Under the pieces are notes generated by a model. It made no database searches. It was not told the DNA's origin and worked only from the letters and a program-made list of their open reading frames with translations. The position numbers were made by a program, and so were the translations under genes. Below, piece after piece: positions 11,341 to 22,856 of a DNA stretch of 64,000 nt (positions within the stretch are counted from its first letter, which is position 1; each line of letters opens with the position of its first letter). Origin of the DNA: Anarhynchus alexandrinus (taxonomy: Eukaryota; Chordata; Aves; Charadriiformes; Charadriidae); the NCBI GenBank assembly GCA_008711295.1, contig VUYV01000227.1:1174535-1238534 (forward strand). Reading direction: 5' to 3'.

Positions 11341-13704
11341 ATATTAAATAAATATAAATTAATATAAAAATACAATGCTCTATGAACATCAAATGAAATG
11401 CTCAAGCACATCAGGAATTACTGGCCTGCTTAATGAGTCTGGTATTGTACTTTAAAAGAATCTTAAAGCCTGGTAGTGATATATTCAAAATCGTCTGTTC
11501 TGCTAATCTTAGAATAGCAGAAATGGATAATTACTAAGCAAAAACCTTCTACCTTCTTATGGATATTCCCGTTAAATTGTACTTTGCAGAGTGCCTGTTC
11601 CTAAAATGTCAGATATTTGCATCAGCGTCTTGATGATACAGGCTTATATTTTTTACTTAAATTTACTGGTGCCTGTTAAAAGACTACTATGAAGCAGTCA
11701 GATACAGTCATGATGAACTAGAATAAATAACTAGCTTGCTAGCTAGAAGTGCCTCTTATTGCCACCACTTTAATACTCATGTGCATATGGTACAAGTAGG
11801 ATAATGTATTTTCTAATAACAAAGTATAAAATGAAGGTCTCCTATTACTATAATGCCGTAAGATTTAATGCCAATAAGCATATGAAAATATTAAGAACAA
11901 GGACGTTCTTCCAGTAGCTTTATTTCAAAGTCAATGGAAAAAGATCTTCATCTAAGCACAGCACGATCTTTTTTCACAACTGATACAGCCATGTGCAGGG
12001 GAAAAGAACAACTCAGGAAGGATTGGCAGCCTTCTTCCTATGAAGTGTAAAGAAGTTCCATTTATTTTCTTTGAACCCCCACACTCTTAAATGTCTTTTG
12101 CTACAAATTTGAGTGCCAGATTAATCTTTGGAATACACAGAGCTTCTCACTTTCAAAGACGAAGTGACAATTTCTTTCCCTTTGGTAGGCAGAGGGAAAT
12201 CTCCTGTTAGCTTTCAGGACTTTGGGATGGAAGAACCAATGCACTTGGTGATGGAAATCACCCCTCAAAGTCTTTACACTAAGAAATTCAGGAGTCAGTC
12301 CCCACTAATGTCTCACCCTAGGATGTAAGAGCAGAGTTGTTTCTAGTTCCGAACCGTACCAGAAGATCTGCAGTTTCTCAGCATCCATAGCAGATAAATG
12401 CTGAAAGCCCCTCTGGCAGCCTTGGTGGCACTGGTGTTACCCAGGCCCTCGCAATCTGTTTCTTCAACAAGGCTCAATCAGTGCTTCTGCAAGCAGGCGG
12501 CTTCAGAAACTGTCACTCAGCACAGCAACTCTGTTTTATCTTGTTCTTAATTTAACTCTGCAAATGATAAATCAGCTAAAGAGGTATAAATGAAGGCAGA
12601 TTAACCTTTGAAACTGCTACTAGGAGCTGCTGATTACCTTATTCAAGTCAATGAATCTTCATAGAATCTACGTTACACACACAAAGCTTTTAATACTGCT
12701 ATATTGAATATGCACATATTGTTACTTGCCTGCACCATCACAATCTTTTTTCAATATTTTCTTCAAATTTTGAAAAGATTCCTTTTTTGGCATTGTTTTC
12801 TTATTTCTTTTATTTCAACTTGTTGGGGGAGAGCACTTGTCAGAGAACAAATTTTCTTTCCTTTAAACTATAAATACCCCCTTGGTAATCATATGGATGA
12901 TATACTGTGCAACAACATTATAATATGCATGCATCTTTTTTTTTTTCTGCTTCTGCGAGGTCTGCAAAACATCAGTATTTATGTTGTACCCTTCCTCGTG
13001 ACATCTATGTCAAATGACTTCCTTTAGCTTAACAGGAATGAAACTGAAGTGCTGATTATTAGCCCTCGTACTAAATTGCTGCTGACTGACTTTCCTTTTC
13101 AATCAGCCTTTTCTCTTAAAGAGCTGCTGATGAAGCCTGACTGAAGACTTTGACAGCTATTCTATTTAAAAACAATTCTATTTATATACCATATGATTAC
13201 ATTTATAGATACACGTGACAGAACCTGGTTTCTTATGATTAGCGAATCTTGTATGAGAACAGGACTTCTTTATCTCTATATTTTCCTTTCAGTACAATGT
13301 CAGATGCAAAACACAGCCCTCTGCCTCTCTGAAACCATCATTATTTCAAAGGTGTCAGCAAGAGAGAATGGAACATGGACTGTGGGCTCCATATTGATAA
13401 CTACCAGCGGGGATGCAGGTAGAAAAATAGTGGTTTAGAGACACAGGGAAAAAAAAGAGGGCCAAATAAATAATGTTTTGAGATCTAACAATTACTCTGT
13501 AGCACAAATCTGCTTAGTAATATGAAAGAAGGAAAGACAAAGGGTTCGTTAGTTGTTTCTTAATTTATTTTTGAAATTGTAATTTGGGTTTCTACTTCAC
13601 ACGGCATTTGGTCCATGAGATTTGTATGGAGGCACTGAAGATCATTATACTAGGTTTTAAACTCTGCCTCAAAAATTAAATTCACAGCACTTAGTTTGGC
13701 AACA
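11341..13704. other. Unannotated non-coding stretch
   Basis: AT-rich with a slightly GC-richer patch at about 12330-12520. Open frames of up to 107 codons have no recognisable family. I see no gene or repeat. Confidence 0.55.
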
Positions 13705-14852
13705 ATGTTCTCTGTACACCTTTGATACCATTTCCCACAACATTGTCCTGGAGCAACTGGCTGCTCATGGCTTGGACAGGCTTACCCTTCGCTGGGTAAA
13801 AAACTGGCTGGATGGCTGGGCCCAAAGAGTTGTGGTGAATGGAGTTAAATCCAGTTGGCGGCCGGTCACAAGTGGTGTTCCCCAGGGCTCAGTGTTGGGG
13901 CCGGTTCTGTTTAATATCTTTACCAATAATCTAGATGAGGGGATCGAGTCCACCCTCAGTAAATTTTCAGGCAACACCAAGTTGGATGAGAATATTGATC
14001 TGCTTGAGGGCGGGATGGCTTTACAGAGGGATCTGGACAGGCTGGATCGATGGGCCAAGGTCAATGGTGTGAGGTTCAACAAGGCCAAGTGCCAGGTCCT
14101 GCACTTGTGTCACAATAACCTCATGCATTGCTACAGGCTTGGGGAAGAGTGGCTGGAAAGCTGCCTGGCAGAAAAGGACCTGGGGGTGTTGGTCAACAGC
14201 CAGCTGAATAGGAACCAGCATTGTGCCCAGATGGTCAAGAAGGCCAACAGCATCCTGGCCTGTATCAGCAGTAGTGTGGCCAGCAGGACTAGGGAAGTGA
14301 TTGTACCCCTGTACTCGGCACTGGTGAGACCCCACCTCGAGTACTGTGCTCAGTTTTGGGGCCTTCATGACAAGAAAGACATTGAGGTGTTAGAGACGGT
14401 CCAGAGAAGGGCAATGAAGCTGGTGGGGGGTCTGGAGAACAAGTCTTATGAGGAGTGGCTGAGGGAACTGGGATTGTTCAGCCTGGAGAAAAGGAGGCTG
14501 AGGGGAGACCTTATCGCTCTCTACAACTACCTGAAAGGAGGTTGCAGAGAGGTGGGGGTTGGTCTCTTCTCCCAAGTAACAAGCGATAGGAAAAGAGGAA
14601 ATTACCTCAAGTTGCACCAGTGCAGGTTTAGAATGGGTATTAGGAAACATTTCTTCACGGAAAGATTCATCAAGTGTTGGAACAGGTTGCCCAGGGAAGT
14701 GAAGTAATCATCCCTGGAGGCATTTAAAAGGGCTGTGGATGTGGTGCTTATGGACATGTTTTAGTGGTGGACTTGTCAGCATTAAGTTTGCGGTTGTACT
14801 TGACAATCTTAAAGGCTTTTCCAACCCAAACGATTCTCTGAGTCTATGATTC
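13705..14852 (+). mobile_element. CR1 LINE, reverse-transcriptase half of ORF2 to 3' end
   Basis: The longest reverse-transcriptase remnant in the window. It begins inside palm motif A (TFDTISHN, about 13715-13740) and continues through [47 protein letters not shown] and KCQVLHL. The C-terminal blocks [20 protein letters not shown] and WNRLPREV follow. The catalytic F-A-D-D box is F-S-G-N (13964-13975), so both aspartates are gone and the enzyme is dead. One nonsense TAA at 14705-14707 interrupts a frame that otherwise continues to the normal ORF2 stop TAG at 14762-14764. The 3' untranslated part ends near 14852 in a degenerate 'GATTCTCTGAGTCTATGATTC' tail. The copy is 5'-truncated and lacks the endonuclease. 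Confidence 0.95.
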
Positions 14853-17331
14853 CAATTCATAATTTAAAGTAGAGGATAGTCTACAGAGGTTTTGTGCTGT
14901 TCTTCTCTGGGTGTAGGTCTGAGTTCATAAACATTATTATACAGTTTATTTTCTATTAAGTATTTTCTAAAATAAAAAATTGCTTTAGCTATTCTCTGTG
15001 CTCCTTTCAGATTTATAAGAAGATTTATACTTTTAAAGGATTTCATAGGATTTTTTAATTTTTTTTTTCCAATAAAATATTTTTGCCCATGGGCAATAGC
15101 AATCATAAATAGCACTGAGGTAACATATGAGCAGCTGGGACCCTTATGACTCAAACACTCATCTAAGGAAAAGACCGAAAAGTGCTCCCGACATAAGGTG
15201 TTTCATAATATCTGGCAAGTTATGTGAATCGCACTGTAGAGAAAATATTTGTCAAAATTATGAAGAAACAGATATAAATGAATAAGATGCATAAGTATCT
15301 CTCAGGGGATACAATTTCCTGTTGTAAAATATCTTTAGTATAACAAAAGCAAAAGAAAAAAAATCCCCAAAAGCCAATAGCGAGATTGAACATGCAGATT
15401 TTAAAGCTAGAAATATTCTGGTGAGGAATAAATAACAGTACTGTAAAACTACTGAAAATTAACCAGGAAAATAACTTAATCTGAGAGGTGGTGTCTTCTC
15501 TGTCACATGGGACTCCTGAGATCAAATTTAGATGTCTTTCTAAGGTATATGCCCATCAAGAACCTCCAGACTAAAATCTACTAAGTAGGTGGTCAAACTA
15601 CTCTGCCTTAATTTCTTATATGTATGTGCTGAATTTCAACCTTTCTGAACTCAGTGGAAGAATTTTGTTTAATGCACTGGGGCCAGCATTAAGTCTGTAC
15701 ATTATGAAGACTCCTGTGCTTGCATAGACTTCTACTGAATAGAGAGTATTAATTACAGCGTAATTAGATAGACAGGAGAGAAGGGAACATGGGTGCAAGG
15801 CAGTAGAAATTATCATGATTGAAAAATGAAACCACAAAATAGTAAGTGCTTCACATGAGGATATTTGGTGTTATTAAATGATTTTGAGAGCATCACATAA
15901 AGCAAAATTCTGAGAAGAGACATCAGAAAGAAATTACATTCGTACTTTCCAAAGCGGTACAGAAACCTCATTTTAATAAGTGATATTATGGAAAAATCCT
16001 GCATAGCGATTGATTTAGTGATATAAAATAGGATGGGATTTCCATTTGGTCACTTCGATTTTACAGCAGAAAGATTCAAAGACTGTTGGTATACTGCTAA
16101 ATAGTATTTAAATTTACAAAGAGTATTTGAATAGGTTTTCATTTTGAAAGGCAATATGTAAAATAAGGATTTTGTTGTGGTGCTTCTTGGCTTTTTGAAG
16201 GTCAAAAGTATTTGCTATGAGAATAGAACTGTCTACAGAAGTGCATCATCATGGAACATTAATAAGATTAAAAATTTGCTTGGATTGAGTCCTTTGCAAC
16301 TAAATTTTGACTTTCAAAACATGAAGGACTTGGTACCTTTAAAAATTGAAAGAGAAATTACTGGTGAATCTTAAAACATATCCAGTTACAATCACAAATG
16401 AGTGTTTGTTTCTGGGAGAAATCAGCTGGTTTGTAAGATCATAGACAGGAGAACACAAGGAGATACATGAATACATCATGAAAAGCTTTTTCATGGCCAA
16501 AGTGCATCAAAATTGTCTCAATGTTTTGAATTTAATTCTATTGTCAATTCCATATTCCACCAGAACACATCTAAGAGGTACCTAAGTTCTGGATATTGGA
16601 CTACAAATAACAAAATAAAAATGAAGTCATAGCCTCTTGGAATTTGGCACATCATTTACTCAGAAGTTCCATCAAAACCCACATTTTGTGAAAATATATG
16701 GAAAATGAATAATTTCATGCACATGGTTCTCATTAATTTTGTTAACCATGAAAAACTAAACTAAATATATATATATATACACAATGAATATTTTAGAACA
16801 GAATGAAAATCATTCTCCAAAAGAAACTTATTTTTCCGTAGTCTTTGGTATATGAATAAAATACTTTGCATTTGTTTTGATACATTATGAGAGCAACAGA
16901 AAAACAATTAAAAGCATTTTTACCCTTTTCCTGTTGCCTATTAGAAAATTTCAGGGAACCGTTAAAAACAAATATTTTTAAAATTATTTTTATACTGAAA
17001 AGAAGTGGGTAAAAAATTATCACTTAATGTTTATAACTTCCTACGTCCACACATTTTTTTTCTTCATGTTTTGTTATTCAAACCTCTGTGAGAGACTATA
17101 GGAAACAAATCTCAGTGCAGCCACTGCCTACACTAAGAAAAAGTTTCACATGCTACTTTTCTTACTATGACCATTAGCTAGAATCTACAAGATTAAAGAA
17201 TAGTATGGAAAATGGTATGGAGCCATGCAGTGGTGCGGTAACTTGGTAAATGACAAAATATACACATGCTGCTCTTCCTGTGCCAAACTGTTCCGTAAGA
17301 ATGGCCAAACTTCACCTATCAAAATACCCAC
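14853..17331. other. Unannotated AT-rich non-coding stretch
   Basis: No gene or interspersed repeat recognised. It contains an (AT)n tract at 16765-16780. Confidence 0.6.
16765..16783. repeat. (AT)n microsatellite
   Basis: About eight alternating AT units followed by a short AC run. Confidence 0.8.
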
Positions 17332-17575
17332 ACAGAATCATAGAATCATGGAGTCATAGAATGGTTTGGGTTGGAAGGGACCTTAAAAAACATCTAGTTC
17401 CAACCCCCCTTGGCATGGGCAGGGACACCTCCCACCATACCAGGTTGCTCAAAGCCCCATCCAACCTGGCCTTGAACACCTCAAGGGATGGAGCTTCCAC
17501 AACTTCTCTGGGCAACCTGGGCCAGCCTCATGGTGAAAATTTTTTTCCTAATATCTAATCTAAATCTACCCTCTT
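17332..17575 (-). mobile_element. CR1 LINE, 3' end
   Basis: The plus strand starts with the reversed tail (ACAGAATCATAGAATCATGG, then GTCATAGAATGGTTTGGGTTGG). It continues through the reverse complement of the 3' untranslated region ('CATGGGCAGGGACACCTCCC') and of the C-terminal ORF2 codons ('GATGGAGCTTCCACAACTTC'). It stops around 17575 within the codons for the FRLDIRK-type block. This copy is 5'-truncated and of the 'CCATTCTATGA' tail class, like the copies at 10880 and 24695. Confidence 0.93.
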
Positions 17576-19911
17576 TACACAGGTAAAGCCACAATGTATT
17601 TTGCTGGTTTTAGTGAGCTAAGGGGATTGGGTATCTCCAGGTGTAGGGATTACCAGCAGCTATCAGTTTTGCTTGCTCTGGGTGCCTCAGTTCTTCCCCA
17701 GACATTAATTTGGGTTATTTGCAAGCCCCTAGTGCTACCACAGCCTTTCTGCGGCCAACACCAACCAGCGCAGCCAAGGGAGCTGCACTTGAAATATTGC
17801 ACCAGGTATGGGTCAGCAGCCTCAAGTCAGTCACTTCAGTCTTAATGGGAGAGCATGGCTAAAGTTGTTGGATGATGATGGTGTTCCTCTGTCTTTGAGA
17901 ATTTTCTGCTGCTTCTTATAGCCATTTTGCCTCTTACATGGGGCCTGGCCAGCAAGCCAGATGGTCATAATATCTGATAAATGTTCTGAGTGAATGGAAT
18001 GGATGCTGCTGTGCATTGACAACTGAGCATCTGATGTTAAAAGTGATCTGTGTATGCGGAATAACTAGGGGAGAGGGAAGTATAATTGCAGGACAGAGAG
18101 AAACAGGGGTGGGGGTTTCTATAACAATGATAATGAGAATGATTAGGAGATGAAATAAAGCCCTCCTCCATGAATAGAAATTGCGAAGAATGGTGTTATT
18201 TCCCGGAGAAATTAAACAAGCAAGACAGGACATAATAAAGTGTTAAAAAACAAATGCTGTGTGGCAGGAGGAATGGGGACTACAATTCCCCCCTGGTATA
18301 AAGGAGGCCTTCAATCAAACAAGAAAGGACAATTGCTGATTATTTCTAGACAATGAATAATTAGGCTGTGCAATACACAGCTGCATGATACAAAGGGAGA
18401 CTGGACAGTTATATGACTAACAACACTACTGACTTAATGATCCAAGTTTTGGGTAGGGACATAAAACCCCATAATTTGAACCAGTGTCTGTTAGTTATTA
18501 ATAGCAAGTCTTTTGGAAGAAAGCAGGCTTTTTTATCTTTTTTTCAGCACATATTTTTTGTAGCTACTTCTCTGCAGCTACTCCTGAAGACAATAGAAGA
18601 TGAGATGAACCGTGGATTTGATACCTTATGACTTGTACTATACCCCCATGAAATGCTACAGCATATTTCACTACAGTATGTGATAGACTTCTATTTTTGG
18701 GTACTGTTCATTGCAAATATATTGCCCTGGGAACAAGATGTAAAATGATCCAGTTCTGATAGAATTATGCAGAATCTAATAATCTCCTATTAAGTCTCAC
18801 ACTCAAACTCTTAACTGCTTGTCCAGCATTAGAGACATGAATATCTTCAGAAGTAGCACTTTCTATCATAAATTTTATAACTAGCAGGGAGTGCATGTGC
18901 TGGAGGTACAGAAACCAAGCCTTAAAAATTTCCACAGTCCTCTTCTTTCAGCTTAACGGGCTGACACTTCGACACTGCTCAGCTGGCTGATGGTACCTCT
19001 GTCCTGGTCTGACCTCCGGGCCACTGCAGTCTGCTTCTGATTTGCCTTCTGGTGTTGCTCAGAAAAAGTCAACTTCTGTACTGCATGTACACCTCAGACA
19101 CACTGCACAGAGAGCTAATATGGGTGAGCTGAGCACAGTTTTGATAAACTCTGCTATTTTTCCTGTTTTTCCTGGTATTTCCATGGTCCAGCAGTTCCAG
19201 AAACTGCATTTTGCATACCAATTCACTGCATGGTGTGGCTTCTCCCAAATACTTCTTTTTCTGCAAGTCTTCTTGCTCAGCAGAAAGTTATAAATCAGAA
19301 AGCAGGCAGGAGATGTAGAGGAGAAGATTTGCCATTTTAGGGATAAACATTACCATTCGCGAGCCCTGCACTTGTTAGACAACTGTCGTGCTGCCACTCC
19401 TTGGCTAAAAGCGATAGAACAGTCCAGATCCCTGAGGATTTGTAGGACCTTTGGTTAGTGAAGCATTTACTAAATTGGCAGGACTGTGCGCCATGCTGGC
19501 TTTAGCTCTGTAGGAGTCCAGTGAGCATCACTCCTGTAGAGTTAATCAGCTGGCAAGCTTTCACAGTGCTCTTGTCCTTGAGTAACCTGAAATGCTGGGT
19601 TTTGGCCCTATTCCTCAAAGCAGCCTTGCCGTGGGGAAATATTTGAACGTCTTTTTCATAGGCACAGACAGAATTAGCTCTCTACTTCAGCGTGTGGGGG
19701 TGGGTTCAGTGAGGAGACCACTATCACCTCAAGGGACATAGCAGAGTGGCTGAAGCAGAGTTGATTAAGGTTTTATTACAGGTCATATTTTTAATCCTTC
19801 CTGGTCCAAGGAGAGCTGACTGAAATGTCCCAGGAAGCACAAGCATGTTAACATCCGTTACCTCCTCTATACAACAGCTTTGGTCAGCACTGCACAATGC
19901 TCATGTTAATC
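17576..19911. other. Unannotated stretch with a promoter-like motif pair
   Basis: Mixed composition. No gene or interspersed repeat recognised apart from the motif pair near 18.28 kb, described separately. Confidence 0.5.
18279..18302 (+). promoter_or_regulatory. ACTACAATTCCC element plus TATAAA
   Basis: ACTACAATTCCC (18279-18290) equals the first part of the ZNF143/THAP11 promoter motif, whose usual continuation AGAATGC is absent here. TATAAA follows at 18297-18302, only 6 nt downstream. No open frame or exon follows within a convincing distance. It may be a relic promoter, for example inside an old LTR, or chance. Confidence 0.25.
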
Positions 19912-20083
19912 ACTTAGAGGGAGGTTGTGGAGTGTCCCTCATTGGAGATGTTCAAAAGCTGTCTGGACATGGTCTTGGGCAACCAGCTTTAGGTGGCCCT
20001 GCCTGTGGGCGGGGGGATGGGATGGGTTGGACAAGATGGCCTCAAGAGGTTCCTTCCAACTTTAACCATTCTGTGCTTCTATA
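19912..20083 (+). mobile_element. CR1 LINE, diverged 3' end
   Basis: 'GGAGGTTGTGGAGTGTCCCTC', 'TTGGAGATGTTCAAAAGCTG' and 'GTTGGACAAGATGGCCTCAAGAGG' are the last ORF2 codons and the 3' untranslated part of CR1. The copy ends in 'TTAACCATTCTGTGCTTCTAT'. It is a short 5'-truncated copy, more diverged than its neighbours. Confidence 0.9.
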
Positions 20084-21125
20084 AAAGCAATGACAGGGCA
20101 GTTAATTGTAATAGTTGACTTACGATCAGCATTTCTTGTGGAAAAATACTTTGGGTTTTTTTATCGTCACCATCTACTATCTATGTTATGATAGCCCCAA
20201 GGTTAGAGCCCAATGTCAGAGACAGTGTCAAGACCCCTCAATCTTGTAACAATAAGGCTATTCTAGTAAGGGTGACCATTGCCTCTCTGCCACATAAGAG
20301 AAGGGGAGAACCATGTCCTACAGCCCCTTCCACATCAACGGATTGCACATGCATTACCATTCAGTTGTACAATGCTCCTACACGAAACCAACATTTTCCC
20401 CACCATGAGACAGGTAAAAACATCTCAGTAGCTGGGAACCTGCTCTTTCCACTGTTGACTTCTTCCCAGAAGAAAAAGGGCTGCATGAAGGAGACACAGT
20501 TACTCCTCGGAAAGATGACTTCCAATTCAACTTCTTCAGACCAAACCAGGCAAACTGTGTAGCCCTGAACAACTCAGGCCTAAAGGCAAGTAAATCTTCA
20601 TACAATGGCACAAAAATTACCCTGAGCCACAAGAGAGCGATACTGTGCCAAAATGGTATTTGCTCCATCATTAGGTCCTAGAAAACTACCACCCTACACA
20701 GTTACCTAGCACCTGCTGATGGAGACACACTGTTTTATAATGGCAACTTCCAAATTGCAATTTTTAACCAGTAATTAATCCTTCAAAAACAGAAAGCATG
20801 TACAGATGACTGAATGCTTTCAATTGCTTTAATCAAACCCACATTTTCATACATCTATATACATACAAACAAATGAATGAGATCTCTTAGGAATACATCC
20901 TGGCTATTATGCAAAATCAATATTTTTTTAGTACAAAATATTTGCAACAAAGTTCTCATTTAATTGCAATCATCTGGGCCAAATTTGTTTTGAAAGGATA
21001 AAATGCACAGGCTTCCTTGATGGTAATTTATCTCTCAGTAATTTGACACAGGATTGGAATATCTGATCATTATTTTGTTGGGTTGTTTCGCAATGATGCA
21101 AAGCTACAGCGAATAGTCCAATCTA
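20084..21125. other. Unannotated non-coding stretch
   Basis: No gene or repeat recognised. Two opposing open frames of 124 and 97 codons at 20.2-20.7 kb have no family features. Confidence 0.5.
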
Positions 21126-21236
21126 GTGCTTTGGGCTGGGGGTCAGAAACACTGGATTCACTCTTTCTATGTCCTTTGGCCTGCTATATCATCCTAAACA
21201 AGACGCTTCGCTTCCCCGTGCCTCTCCTTCTAGGTA
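21126..21236 (+). mobile_element. MIR/CORE-SINE-like relic
   Basis: 'TTTGGGCTGGGGGTCAGAAAC', then 'CACTGGATTCACTCTTTCTATGTCC', then 'CTAAACAAGACGCTTCGCTTCCC' and 'GTGCCTCTCC'. This is the order of a MIR-type SINE ('GGCTGGGAGTCAGGAGACCTGG', 'CTTGGGCAAGTCACTT', 'TGCCTCAGTTTCC'). It is diverged and lacks a clear 3' end. Confidence 0.55.
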
Positions 21237-22856
21237 TCCTTCCATGTCATTGTGTTTTTGTTCAATTTCTCATTTATCCCACATGCTGTCTTGTTTCACT
21301 TGCCATACACCCAGTATTTATAGTATACATATTAGACACCACTGCTTTTAGGCTATAAAGTCTTTGTCTTTTACCAAGTAAACATAGTCCTGATAGAAGA
21401 GCTCTAATGCCCATTATTAATTGTCCATCATAAAGCACAAAGTATACACCTAAAGAGATATAATTATAGTATAACTTGAGGAGGAGGGGGGAGTAGTGCA
21501 CTTTCAGGGGCAAGCTGGGGGGGAAGGAGGGGAGAGGAAGTCAAGTGTTTCTTCCAAGCCTTATAAGATTTTATAAAAAACTACAAATGAGACTTTGATT
21601 TCAGTGGGAATTTCTGGGTGCTATTGTAATACATGTAGCGAGTACCATTAGATATACAATCTCAAGTTACTCTCCAAGTTTGGTATTTTTAAGCTATAAA
21701 TGTGGCCCTGATATTTCCTTCACTGATTTTTAAAACATTTATAATTAGCTGCCACAGAAGTTTTAGCCACTGACTGGAAATCTCCCAGCAAGGTCCCTAT
21801 AAATAAACGGTTCAATAAATCTTGGGATCTTCTCTCCATGGAAAGATTTGCTATTATGAGAAGCAACACCAATAGCAAATAACTAGAAACATTACATTTA
21901 TTTATTAAATGGAAAGAAGACACAAAAAAGTATTTAAGACATTATACTTGCTTAAACCTTACCGATTTTTTTATTCATGATCCTTTGTTCTATGTAAAAT
22001 TATAGCTTTTCTTAGAGATATGTATTATAAAGATGTTAAGTTTGTATTATTATTATTTTTTATCATGTTTATGACATTAAACAGTGTTCAGAGCACAGAT
22101 ATGGCTCTGCATACAGGGCTTAAAATGCTTATTGCAGATATGCACAAGTACTACTCTAGGCTATCTTAGAGCACATCAGCCTCAGAAAGATCAATACCAC
22201 AAAGGAAAATAATAGCGGTTTGTTTTTTTTTTTCTTGGCATGTCTAGGTAGGTCAGCAAAGATGGGATTTGAAGGGTCATAGTGAAAAGCATTTCTCATG
22301 TCCCAAGGAAAAATGTGCTGCAGCGTAAACATTGAAGAGTTGTGAAAAGCCTGCATTTTTTTTTTCCCAGCTTATCAAAGTAAGTGACGATACAAATTAA
22401 GAAGTAGCGAGGGAAAATCAGCAAGTTCATAATCTGTAACAATCTCTCACCAGACCTACACATAGTAGAAGCGCCTTAATAATGCAAAGGCCTCTTAACA
22501 TGCCTGAAAAGCATTCAACATGACTGACGCAGTGAAATGTGTCGTAAAAGCACAATTACCTGTGAACATATCAAGTCTGATCAGGTTCTTTTCATCCTCG
22601 GTTCAGAACGGTTTGTCTATATACCTTTTCATGCTGTTCATTCTTTCCCAGAAATACAACTTTTTCACAAAAGCACGTGTCAAAACACACATTCACAACA
22701 AGTGTATGCACACATATTAAAAAGTTGGGCTATAAAGACCCTTTGTGTCAGGGAATTTGGGGCCATGGAGCAGCAGGACATGAATCGAAAGTTTGAGTCA
22801 AAACCTAGGCATTAAGTCAGAGCAGAATTTTTTTATCAGAGCTGAAGAAACAAAGT
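21237..22856. other. Unannotated stretch with a G-rich tract
   Basis: AT-rich. It contains the G-rich tract at 21477-21540, described separately. No gene or interspersed repeat recognised. Confidence 0.55.
21477..21540 (+). other. Polypurine tract with G-quadruplex potential
   Basis: G runs at 21486-21491, 21507-21510, 21517-21523 and 21529-21532 lie in a mostly purine tract. The last three runs fit a G-quadruplex with short loops if the seven-G run is split. Isolated in AT-rich DNA. Confidence 0.6.

Noticed and set aside
20188..20671. Opposing open frames of 124 and 97 codons
   Set aside because: Overlapping on both strands with no family features or splice context, so chance frames.
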